5,597 bases of DNA, taken from NCBI GenBank assembly GCA_903912795.1, contig CAIWIS010000856.1, forward strand, positions 1 through 5,597, written 5' to 3'. The DNA is from an uncultured Bacteroidales bacterium. Its GTDB lineage: Bacteria; Bacteroidota; Bacteroidia; Bacteroidales; Paludibacteraceae. Shown here one piece after another: positions 1-5,597 of this stretch; positions within the stretch are counted from its first letter, which is position 1; each line of letters begins with the position of its first letter. Position numbers and translations under genes: made by a program. The notes below the pieces were generated by a model, which worked only from the letters and a program-made list of their open reading frames with translations, had not been told where the DNA came from and did not search any database.

Positions 1-1527
1 GTTTTCAAATTCGTACGCATCTACCGTTACAATATCTTTCACACCAATAGCTTCGCACACTTTAGCTATTTCCAGTTTATTTTCCGGTTTGTAATTAAAC
101 CCAAACTCGCTGGAGGCAATATGCTGTCCACCAGTCATTGCAAGGCAGCTATTATCAACAATAATGGTCGTAGACTGACTGTCGTTGAAAATCAGATTCA
201 TCAACCCGTTGATTCCGGTTGCCCAAAAGCCACCATCGCCTATCATGGCCACAAAGTTTTCTTTGTGGTCGGTTGCCACATTGTAACCATGAGCCAGCGC
301 AATACTCGACCCCATGCATTTTTGCAGCGAATAGGATTCCATGTGTGGAAAACATCCAATTAAACCACATGTAACATCGGCAGCTGCCTTTATTTTATGA
401 TTTCGGAGTATTTGTGAGATAAAAAGGTGAGAACAACCGGCGCAACTAACAGGTAGACGAAACGGAATACCATCCATAAGCGTTCTTTTTGGTGCATCCG
501 GAACGAGTTTTTCCTCAATAATATCCGGCGTAAAACGCATCATTTCGGGGAATTTAGGGAATAATTCTTTTCCTATAACCGAAATGCCTAAGTCCTTGAT
601 ATTTTTTTCCATAATATCATGACCGTCTTCAATCACATAGAGTTTTTCAACGTGTGCGGCCAATTCCCTGATTAATTTTTCAGGCAGTGGCATTACCATA
701 CCCACTTTTAAAATGGAGGCATCGGGTAACACTTCTGTTGTGTAAAAGTAAGGAGTTCCAGCTGTAATTACCCCAATCTTTTTACCTTTCAATTCAAGCT
801 TGTTGATATCGAAGTTGTTGCAGTCCTCAGCCAAGCGCCTCATGTGTGCAGGGAAATCATTGAAACATTTGGTCAATTTGGGATGTTCCGAGCCTTTGGC
901 ATTCATCATCATGGTAGTCATGATAACTTTGCTGAAGCTAACCTTATATTTTTGTTTGATTTTAACTTTGTATGTGGCGCTTTCATCAATAGATACTCCA
1001 CTGGTAGTTTTGCATATTACCGATGTAATTTTAAGAATCACGGGAGTGCTGTATTCTTCACTAATCTCGAATGCTTTAATCATCAGGTCTTTGGCCTCCT
1101 GACTGTCGCTCGGCTCCAACACCGGAATATTAAACATATTTCCATAATGACGAACATCATTATAATCATCACCCGCAATACGGCCTACATCATCGCCAAC
1201 TACCAAAACCAGTCCACCGTTAATCTGACTGCCAGCAGCTCCGCCCAATGCGTCGGCTGCCACATGCAAACCTACAGTTTTCATCACTGCAAAGCTACGG
1301 TAACCTGCAAACGAAGCACCAATGGCTACTTCTAAACCTACTTTCTCATTTGTCGACCATTCGCAATAAATGTCTGGATATCTATATTTTGTATAATCCA
1401 TTACTTCGGTGGAAGGTGTGCCCGGAAATCCTGAAGCTACTTTTACGCCTGCTTCAAAGGCACCTCTGGCAACTGCTTCGTTACCATTCATCATTTTCAG
1501 TGTGGTAATCTTATTCTCTGTCTTCAT
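1..1527 (-). CDS. iorA: Indolepyruvate/2-ketoacid:ferredoxin oxidoreductase alpha subunit, IorA family (3'-truncated by window edge)
   Basis: The frame is open for 509 codons from the ATG at 1527 and runs off the left edge, with no stop or frameshift in my codon-by-codon reading. Family role: with an IorB-type partner it uses thiamine diphosphate (ThDP) and Fe-S clusters to oxidatively decarboxylate aryl-pyruvates (or related 2-oxoacids) to acyl-CoA, reducing ferredoxin in the cytoplasm. Seen: an N-terminal pyrimidine-binding domain (about 10-190) with GNEA at 15-18, GFPGTPSTEV at 33-42, EWSTNEK at 56-62 and LEPSDSQEA near 137; a middle domain (about 255-335); CAGCSH at 362-367; and a C-terminal ThDP domain with GDGGF at 430-434 and VDN at 457-459, the usual GDG...N metal/ThDP motif. 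The C-terminal ferredoxin domain usual in IorA would lie outside the window, as would any iorB. The stretch after VVGDD (about 111-120) lacks the HSSQNEQD-like segment I expect in classical IorA, and 203-209 is methionine-rich, so substrate specificity is uncertain. The start is set by its match to the family N-terminus and by AGGAG 12 nt upstream. Confidence 0.88.
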   Translation of the reverse strand, partial: MKTENKITTLKMMNGNEAVARGAFEAGVKVASGFPGTPSTEVMDYTKYRYPDIYCEWSTNEKVGLEVAIGASFAGYRSFAVMKTVGLHVAADALGGAAGSQINGGLVLVVGDDVGRIAGDDYNDVRHYGNMFNIPVLEPSDSQEAKDLMIKAFEISEEYSTPVILKITSVICKTTSGVSIDESATYKVKIKQKYKVSFSKVIMTTMMMNAKGSEHPKLTKCFNDFPAHMRRLAEDCNNFDINKLELKGKKIGVITAGTPYFYTTEVLPDASILKVGMVMPLPEKLIRELAAHVEKLYVIEDGHDIMEKNIKDLGISVIGKELFPKFPEMMRFTPDIIEEKLVPDAPKRTLMDGIPFRLPVSCAGCSHLFISQILRNHKIKAAADVTCGLIGCFPHMESYSLQKCMGSSIALAHGYNVATDHKENFVAMIGDGGFWATGINGLMNLIFNDSQSTTIIVDNSCLAMTGGQHIASSEFGFNYKPENKLEIAKVCEAIGVKDIVTVDAYEFEN

Positions 1528-1534
1528 GTAAAGA

Positions 1535-1550
1535 AATGACTCCTGTCATT
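1535..1550 (-). promoter_or_regulatory. Ribosome binding site of iorA-like gene presented in a hairpin loop
   Basis: On the minus strand the leader reads AATGAC-AGGA-GTCATT: a perfect 6-bp inverted repeat around a 4-nt loop. The Shine-Dalgarno-like AGGAG (1540-1544) lies in the loop and the first base of the right arm. The spacer to the ATG at 1527 is 12 nt, longer than usual. The pairing is seen directly. Any effect on translation, or binding by a regulator to the dyad, is inference. Confidence 0.5.
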
Positions 1551-1586
1551 GTTGTGTGTTTTAATCAATTTTCTGATAATTCGGCA

Positions 1587-1617
1587 CAAAAATACTGCTT
1601 TTTTGTAACACTCCAAA
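1587..1617 (-). promoter_or_regulatory. Bacteroidota-type promoter for iorA-like gene
   Basis: The minus strand carries TTTG (1614-1617), a 19-bp spacer and TATTTTTG (1587-1594). This matches the TTTG / TAnnTTTG pair used by the primary sigma factor of Bacteroides and relatives, with expected spacing. Transcription would start near 1580, giving a leader of about 50 nt that contains the hairpin with the ribosome binding site. It indicates that the iorA-like gene is transcribed independently of the upstream secreted-protein gene. Confidence 0.65.
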
Positions 1618-1774
1618 ATCAAACAGCAAATAAATTAAAGAAATCGTAACATTATTGTCATAAAAGAACTAAAAAAAATACAGCAGAATTTCGGACTGAG
1701 TCGCCATTGAAGGTGTAAAAGTGGAGTTCGGTAGGAATGTGTTCGATTGAAAAATCGTATGAAATAATTCTAAT
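1618..1774. other. AT-rich spacer with a small GAAA-loop hairpin
   Basis: There is no credible ORF here. The only structure I see is CGATT-GAAA-AATCG at 1744-1757 on the plus strand, a 5-bp stem closed by a GNRA-type tetraloop. The string CGATTGAAA recurs at 1834-1842 inside the adjacent structured block, so this hairpin may be an outlying part of it. Confidence 0.4.
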
Positions 1775-1784
1775 GCTCCCGCTC

Positions 1785-1834
1785 GCCGTAGTCTAAAACT
1801 GGCGTTGAACGCTGACCGTACTCTTCCTACGGCC
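1785..1834. repeat. Two mutually exclusive hairpins sharing one arm
   Basis: The segment around 1827-1834 (CTACGGCC) can pair with GCCGTAG at 1785-1791 (7 perfect pairs, enclosing a small hairpin GCGT-TGA-ACGC at 1802-1812) or with GACCGTA at 1814-1820 (7 pairs including one G-T wobble, 7-nt loop 1821-1827). Both foldings cannot exist at once. This resembles switch-like RNA, but it could equally come from duplication of a short palindromic unit. Confidence 0.4.
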
Positions 1835-1850
1835 GATTGAAATTAAAGCT

Positions 1851-1952
1851 TACCGATAAACCGGCATGTACCACACGCTTAAAATAGTTGTATTATAAAT
1901 ATGCAATGCAGGTGGCACATACCGATTAATCGGTGAGCCGTGCTACCCACAC
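1851..1952. repeat. Degenerate direct repeat of a hairpin-bearing unit
   Basis: Two similar units lie 69 bases apart from start to start. The first (1851-1876) begins TACCGATAAACCGG and ends GTACCACAC. The second (1920-1952) begins TACCGATTAATCGG and ends GCTACCCACAC, with a few extra bases in the middle. Each contains a CCGR-4nt-YCGG hairpin with a TTTA or TTAA loop as read on the minus strand. The likeness is by eye, with gaps, and suggests an old internal duplication. Confidence 0.4.
1911..1947. repeat. Nested stem-loop with a perfect 14-bp palindrome at its core
   Basis: Outer arms GGTGGCAC (1911-1918) and GTGCTACC (1940-1947) pair at all 8 positions on the plus strand with one G-U. They enclose the perfect palindrome ACCGATTAATCGGT (1921-1934), which folds as ACCGA-TTAA-TCGGT. 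The internal loop is AT on one side and GAGCC on the other. There is no T-tract after it on either strand, so it is not an ordinary intrinsic terminator. It could be a protein-binding dyad, a cruciform, or part of a structured RNA. Confidence 0.6.
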
Positions 1953-1989
1953 TACGAAGTTAAAGAGACTCCTCCAAACGATTGCACAT

Positions 1990-2012
1990 TTTATTGTTGT
2001 TTGTTCAATAAA
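1990..2012. repeat. AT-rich perfect 7-bp stem-loop
   Basis: TTTATTG (1990-1996) and CAATAAA (2006-2012) are perfect reverse complements around a 9-nt loop. The stem belongs to the structured block but is AT-rich, unlike the GC-rich stems on either side. It is 91 bp downstream of the end of the secreted-protein gene and is too weak to be a convincing terminator. Confidence 0.45.
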
Positions 2013-2102
2013 CTACGGACAGCAAGGGGACGCAACGTGCAGTCCAGCGCGAGATTTCACGCTACAAAGAGCGAGGGCTTATTATATGTGCTTTGAATTC
2101 AA

Positions 2103-4451
2103 TTAGTTTTTAATAAATACCTTTTCTTTATGATGTTGTGTGTCAGTTATAATTTCTACAAAATAGAATCCCGTAAGTGGCTGTAATGTTATAGTTTCAC
2201 CATCTTTTACTTTGTGGAAGTTCTGTGTAGCTTTACCTGCAGCGTCGTAAATCCACACAAAGGCTTCGCCAATTAGCCCGTTAATTTTCAACAAGTTATG
2301 AACTAAATTTATTTTTATTTCGTTCGCTGCAAATTCATCAATTTTAGTCGAAACATCTCCCCCCGTCAGTATTTTAAAACGTGTGGTATTTTTACCGGCT
2401 ACTGCCGTAAATGTATAACTGTTTGTTTGTCGTAAATCTATTTTTTGATTTTTTTCAGTATCCAATAATGAAATATGCTGCAATTGCAATGCGTTTTCGG
2501 GATTATTGAGTCGGATTGTATAGGTACCCTGCAGTCCCGTATGTAATATTAACGGAATTTCACGAACCGATGCCGGCAAGGAATTTACTGACAGATCGTA
2601 TACATCGGATTTGGTCCACAATTGAGGTACGGAACTATTCGGACTTAACATTTTTACGGCATCTTCGTTGATCGTATAACCCGTTGTTGCATAATCGGCT
2701 AAACGTATGCGGGTACGGTCGGAGAAGTTTGCTAAGCTTAGTTGCAAGTCTATTTCGTCATAATTATATTCTTTACTTACCATAGGTGCTTTCAAAGCTC
2801 TGCCTGTGGCCGCAAAACCAAGAGTAGCAGCCGAAGCCTGCATAAAAAAGGCAGAAAAAGGATAAACCTGGTAGCTATCAGCTCTTTCTTTCACTTCGTA
2901 ATTCTGACCCGATTGATTGTATAAGTAATAAAACGTATTTTGATCTAAATTTGCCAGATTAAATGATGAAGTGAAAGGTACTCCAACTAAGTTCCAACAT
3001 CTATGAGCTGGATTATTGTTGAAGCCATAGGTTTCTACAGTTGCTGCTTTATTTGTAGCTTCGAACATTCCGGTTGAGCCTGCTGCCGATACAAAGTCAA
3101 TAGTTTTGTCCGTCATTACTAAAAATGCATAACCTTTGCCTGCTAGTAGGGTTCCGCTTGTTACCGGATCCCAGTTAGGGCTGTTTGACGATGTGGCCGT
3201 TCCGGTTTGGTCGCGGCGTTGCCCGTTATATTCTATAATGTAAATATCGTCGTAAACCGGTCCGGTGGCTGTTCGGCAATCGCTTGTTGTAGCTGTAGTT
3301 TGAGTACCACTTCGTTTGATATTTACGAGTGTCACATCATAAGGGAAACTCATAAAATACCAACCCGACGATGCTTTGAAACTTTTACGGAAAATCAATT
3401 TTGAATTATTTTGTAACGTTCCATTGCTTATGAGTTGAGCCGTATTGTTATCGTCCGACTCCAACACTATACTATCATTTACCGTAAAGGTTGTAGCGGG
3501 CGAAACTGTGAAATGTGCGCCTGCCTTTACATTTAATTTACTAATAGTCAGATTCGAAGAAACAATTGGATATGCAGGCAATGCACCAGCTAATTTAGGT
3601 ACTGTTAGATTGGTATTTGTGCCTGGCGATACATTTTCGTTCCAGTTTTGAGCTGCGCTTGTACTATTTGAGTTATTACCATTCCAGGTAAAATCTTTCA
3701 CTTCCATTGCTTTTTCGGCTTCAATGGCGGTTATCGGTCCGTTCCATACTTTTATCGAATATACTTTGCCGCTTCTGCTTGCTTCACTTGATGTACCTAC
3801 CTCATCATGAAAAAATCGAAATCGTGGCTTACCATTTACCAAAGTCGGAACTGCATCACTATTGTTATCAGTTACTTCCAATTCCTTAACCATCGTTCCA
3901 TTGTTTACAATATAGGCTAGAAACTTTTTATCGGTACTGTTACGGGTAACAATTATATCAATCACCGTATTATTCGTTGTAGTTGTTAATCCAAGTGTGG
4001 TATTGGGATAAAAATTAAACTTTCCACCACTGTAAAAATAAAAACCGTTGTCGGATGTGGCATCTTTATAATCAATAATCTTCCTGTATCCACCTTGCGT
4101 ATCGGTAAACGAAAATCGTACACCTATTGAATAATTTGTACTAATATCACTATTTACATCTATCCACAAACCACCACCACGTGTACTGGCTGTACTTGCT
4201 TCCCACTGCCAGAAATTACCGTTAGTGTCGCTACTAAACGAAGATGTGGCATTGTCATGCAAATTTCCATCACTGGTTATTCCAAATTTGTCTAATACCG
4301 AGCCTCCAAGTTTGTCGGTAAAGTTGTTGTTGAAATCGTAATGTGCAATAAGGCTCTGAGCACATACTGTGTTAAAGTGCTTGTTCGTCATTAAAAATGG
4401 GAAACTCATTACGAACAAGAATGGTAATGCTTTCATAAATCTCAATTTCAT
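2103..4451 (-). CDS. Secreted LamG-domain protein with type IX secretion C-terminal tail
   Basis: A 782-residue protein with no recognised catalytic motif, probably a surface or extracellular binding protein. Domains seen: a signal peptide (basic 2-7, hydrophobic 8-21, likely signal peptidase I cleavage after VCA at 29-31; no good lipobox at Cys30); a LamG/concanavalin-like beta sandwich (about 34-250, starting LIAHYDFNNNFTD and ending in VYSIKVWNGPI); a Thr/Asn/Ser-rich linker; then beta-rich domains with two related modules, GWYFMSFPYDV (363-373) and CWNLVGVPFTSSF (485-497), of a kind common in Bacteroidota surface proteins. The last 70 or so residues (VHNLLKINGL at 717-726, VWIYDAAGK at 732-740, GFYFVEI at 761-767, final VFIKN) look like the T9SS sorting domain, implying export across the outer membrane and anchoring or release. 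LamG domains typically bind glycans or protein partners; the ligand here is unknown. The start at 4451 gives a complete signal peptide; no Shine-Dalgarno is seen, as is common in this phylum. The gene is separated from the fucosidase by a terminator, so co-regulation is unproven. Confidence 0.85.
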   Translation of the reverse strand: MKLRFMKALPFLFVMSFPFLMTNKHFNTVCAQSLIAHYDFNNNFTDKLGGSVLDKFGITSDGNLHDNATSSFSSDTNGNFWQWEASTASTRGGGLWIDVNSDISTNYSIGVRFSFTDTQGGYRKIIDYKDATSDNGFYFYSGGKFNFYPNTTLGLTTTTNNTVIDIIVTRNSTDKKFLAYIVNNGTMVKELEVTDNNSDAVPTLVNGKPRFRFFHDEVGTSSEASRSGKVYSIKVWNGPITAIEAEKAMEVKDFTWNGNNSNSTSAAQNWNENVSPGTNTNLTVPKLAGALPAYPIVSSNLTISKLNVKAGAHFTVSPATTFTVNDSIVLESDDNNTAQLISNGTLQNNSKLIFRKSFKASSGWYFMSFPYDVTLVNIKRSGTQTTATTSDCRTATGPVYDDIYIIEYNGQRRDQTGTATSSNSPNWDPVTSGTLLAGKGYAFLVMTDKTIDFVSAAGSTGMFEATNKAATVETYGFNNNPAHRCWNLVGVPFTSSFNLANLDQNTFYYLYNQSGQNYEVKERADSYQVYPFSAFFMQASAATLGFAATGRALKAPMVSKEYNYDEIDLQLSLANFSDRTRIRLADYATTGYTINEDAVKMLSPNSSVPQLWTKSDVYDLSVNSLPASVREIPLILHTGLQGTYTIRLNNPENALQLQHISLLDTEKNQKIDLRQTNSYTFTAVAGKNTTRFKILTGGDVSTKIDEFAANEIKINLVHNLLKINGLIGEAFVWIYDAAGKATQNFHKVKDGETITLQPLTGFYFVEIITDTQHHKEKVFIKN

Positions 4452-4819
4452 ATTCGTATTTTATTTTAGAAAGTTATTGTTTATGTGCTTTTTGTAATTA
4501 TTTAAACATAAAACTTAATAAAAATATGTAGTATTAAATTTCTGAATCGAACCAAATTTAATATTAGTATATACAAAATGCATCTATAATACGATCTATT
4601 TATATATTTTTAAGTTGTTGTAATTCATTGTTTTACAATACTATTAACATTTAAGATTATGTTTTACAAATAATGTCGTAAAGACTATTACAAATTTATG
4701 AAAAATGTAAAAATAGGCTTGATGTTTATTTTTTATTTTTTTTATTATTTTCAATAAATTGCTTGACGTCTATAAGTTAGGAGGGTGGAACGAATTCTGT
4801 TTTTAGTACTAAAAGGCAC
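4452..4819. other. AT-rich intergenic region upstream of the secreted-protein gene
   Basis: The region is very AT-rich, with long T tracts near 4727-4755 and no plausible gene. It should hold the promoter and 5' leader of the LamG gene. A weak 6-bp inverted repeat TTGTAA/TTACAA lies at 4618-4638. The only GC-rich patch is near 4778-4790 (TAGGAGGGTGG on the plus strand), which looks like a Shine-Dalgarno but has no usable reading frame behind it. Confidence 0.6.
4553..4560 (-). promoter_or_regulatory. Possible -7 element for the LamG gene (weak)
   Basis: The minus strand reads TAAATTTG, matching the Bacteroidota TAnnTTTG -7 consensus, about 100 bp before the ATG. No TTG or TTTG is found at the expected 19-21 bp upstream. 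A second identical match at 4691-4698 also lacks a -33 partner. In DNA this AT-rich such matches arise by chance, so this is tentative. Confidence 0.22.
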
Positions 4820-4851
4820 AAAAAAAAAAGGTTGTCTCAGAAAGACAGCCT
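4820..4851 (-). terminator. Rho-independent terminator of the fucosidase gene
   Basis: Read on the minus strand, AGGCTGTCT (4851-4843), a 5-nt loop and AGACAACCT (4837-4829) form a 9-bp stem with one C-A mismatch. The last stem base is also the first of a run of ten T (4829-4820). It sits about 33 bp after the fucosidase stop codon. On the plus strand the stem pairs completely (one G-U) but has no comparable T-run, so it acts on minus-strand transcription. Confidence 0.85.
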
Positions 4852-4884
4852 CTTAAATTATAATACTTTTGAATTTAAAAATCT

Positions 4885-5597
4885 TTATTTTTTAAATTGA
4901 ATACGAAACCCAACAACCTTGTAAGCAGGCAAAGTAGCGGATTTTTTGATGACCAACGCCTCTGATTCCTGCGTCCATTGAATTTTTTCCTTACTGCCAA
5001 GCATAGTTACCGAGGCTATTTTTTGAGTTGAGAGTTTCGAGTTTTTACCTAATGATTTTAGCAGCACATCAGCTGTTGGATTTTCCATACAGAATGCATA
5101 CAAAACTCCGTTTTTGGTTGTATAACGAATATCTGTGGCTTGATATTTCCGTACATCCTTTACTCCACCAAAATGACCTTTCTCCTGATTCCCAGTAGTT
5201 GAAGGGCCTTCACCATATACTTTCCACGGACGGGTGGCATAAATTCCTTCTCCATTGTCTTTAATCCAGAGGCCTATGCCGTCAAGAATTTGCAATACAT
5301 CAGGTTCCAAATCACCTTCGGGAGTTTGCACTACATTAATAAGCAAGTTTCCGTTTTTACTGACAATATCCACCAACATTTGAATAACCTCCGTAGAAGT
5401 GGTATATTTCTGTCCGGTACGATAAAACCAATCGCCAATGGATGTGTCTGTTTGCCAGGGATATTTACTGATAGAATCCATCACTCCGCGTTCCACATCC
5501 TGAGCAAAACGACCTTTGGAAGATTCCTTGCAATTGTACACAGCATTTAGTTTTCCTTTATTCTTAGCCATATCTTCGTTGTAGAAATGCGCTATCA
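4885..5597 (-). CDS. Alpha-L-fucosidase, GH29 family (C-terminal part; 5' end outside window)
   Basis: The frame stays open through the right edge, giving 236 visible residues before the TAA at 4885-4887. The ATG at 5571 is almost certainly an internal methionine: the codons upstream read IAHFYNED in the same frame and continue the catalytic barrel. GH29 enzymes hydrolyse terminal alpha-L-fucose from glycans with retention of configuration, usually in the periplasm or outside the cell. Seen: PWQTDTSIGDWFY (38-50, counting from Met5571), NGNLLINVVQTPEGDLEPD (72-90), IGLWIKDNGEGIYATRPW (99-116) and YGEGP (119-123). These match the end of the catalytic domain and the GH29 signature around NGE.IY.TRPW. 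The remainder (about 140-228) is the C-terminal beta-sandwich ending in VVGFRIQFKK. The nucleophile Asp and the signal peptide would lie outside the window. Completeness, linkage specificity and neighbouring glycan-use genes cannot be judged here. Confidence 0.92.
   Translation of the reverse strand, partial: IAHFYNEDMAKNKGKLNAVYNCKESSKGRFAQDVERGVMDSISKYPWQTDTSIGDWFYRTGQKYTTSTEVIQMLVDIVSKNGNLLINVVQTPEGDLEPDVLQILDGIGLWIKDNGEGIYATRPWKVYGEGPSTTGNQEKGHFGGVKDVRKYQATDIRYTTKNGVLYAFCMENPTADVLLKSLGKNSKLSTQKIASVTMLGSKEKIQWTQESEALVIKKSATLPAYKVVGFRIQFKK

Larger units (their letters stand above)
1775..2079. repeat. Structured non-coding block bounded by an imperfect inverted repeat (MITE-like element or structured RNA; identity unknown)
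   Basis: This stretch between two genes is visibly richer in G+C than its AT-rich flanks and has no credible coding frame. Its ends, GCTCCCGCTC (1775-1784) and GAGCGAGGGC (2070-2079), pair over 10 positions with one wobble and one mismatch. Inside, on the plus strand, are stems at 1785-1833 or 1814-1834 (mutually exclusive), 1802-1812, 1911-1947 (nested), 1990-2012, 2028-2045 (GGAC/GTCC) and 2046-2063 (AGCG/CGCT), plus a degenerate direct repeat. Such density of pairing fits a dispersed structured repeat (a non-autonomous mobile element) or a non-coding RNA. I see no transposase and no convincing target-site duplication in the flanks. The strand is undecided, since most stems pair on both; 1911-1947 pairs slightly better on the plus strand. 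Confidence 0.45.

Noticed and set aside
844..1335. 163-codon plus-strand ORF, and a 100-codon plus-strand ORF at 800-1102
   Set aside because: Both lie antisense to the iorA-like gene, whose frame is intact with clear family motifs. Their translations show no recognisable domain and look like frame shadows.
1773..1826. An 18-codon minus-strand open stretch ending EYGQRSTPVLDYGEREH before a stop
   Set aside because: It looks protein-like, but a stop codon lies immediately before it (1827-1829), it has no start codon, and its bases are better explained by the overlapping stems. It could be a relic of a coding sequence but cannot be supported.
1775..2079. CRISPR array, tRNA or group II intron domain V as an explanation for the structured block
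   Set aside because: There are no regularly spaced identical repeats, no cloverleaf with a T-loop consensus, and no 34-nt domain V hairpin with a GAAA-type tetraloop flanked by the AGC triad.
2081..2086. TATAAT on the minus strand just upstream of the structured block, as a promoter for an RNA
   Set aside because: There is no -35-like partner at the right distance, and Bacteroidota primary promoters use TAnnTTTG rather than TATAAT.
2093..2102. 10-bp palindrome TTGAATTCAA right after the secreted-protein stop codon, as a terminator
   Set aside because: It has no loop and no T-tract in the transcribed direction, and a short AT-rich palindrome of this kind is easily chance.
4778..4855. Plus-strand AGGAGGG followed by a 23-codon frame from a GTG
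   Set aside because: The spacing from the Shine-Dalgarno-like bases to the GTG is only 1-2 nt, and the frame runs straight through the A-tract and terminator stem of the fucosidase gene. It is very unlikely to be a gene.

Overview
The window looks like a piece of a Bacteroidota chromosome, probably of the Bacteroidales/Marinilabiliales type. The support is: an exported protein with a C-terminal tail typical of type IX secretion (T9SS) cargo; a Bacteroidota-style promoter (TTTG, 19 bp, TAnnTTTG); a GH29 alpha-L-fucosidase; AT-rich intergenic DNA; and a gene start with no Shine-Dalgarno sequence. The genus cannot be read from the sequence alone.

All three real genes lie on the minus strand, so transcription runs from high to low coordinates. 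At the right edge (4885-5597) is the C-terminal part of a GH29 alpha-L-fucosidase whose catalytic N-terminal part lies outside the window. A hairpin plus T-tract terminator follows it (4820-4851). After an AT-rich spacer (4452-4819) comes a 782-residue secreted protein (2103-4451): signal peptide, LamG-like domain, beta-rich middle with two related W-x-[FL]-[MV]-[SG]-x-P modules, and a T9SS-type tail. A 575-bp non-coding interval (1528-2102) separates it from the last gene (1-1527). That gene encodes a thiamine-diphosphate-dependent 2-ketoacid:ferredoxin oxidoreductase alpha subunit of the IorA family, cut off at its 3' end by the window edge.

The genes do not look like one operon. The fucosidase has its own terminator, the secreted protein has a long leader region, and the iorA-like gene has its own well-formed promoter. 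The fucosidase and the secreted LamG protein could both serve extracellular or periplasmic glycan use, but only proximity suggests this. The iorA-like gene belongs to anaerobic amino-acid/2-oxoacid metabolism and is probably unrelated to the other two.

The least explained DNA is a block at about 1775-2079. It is visibly richer in G+C than its flanks, has no credible ORF, is bounded by an imperfect 10-bp inverted repeat, and is packed with nested or alternative stem-loops and a degenerate internal direct repeat. It could be a MITE-like/dispersed repeat or a structured RNA. Copy number and covariation would decide, and neither can be tested here.
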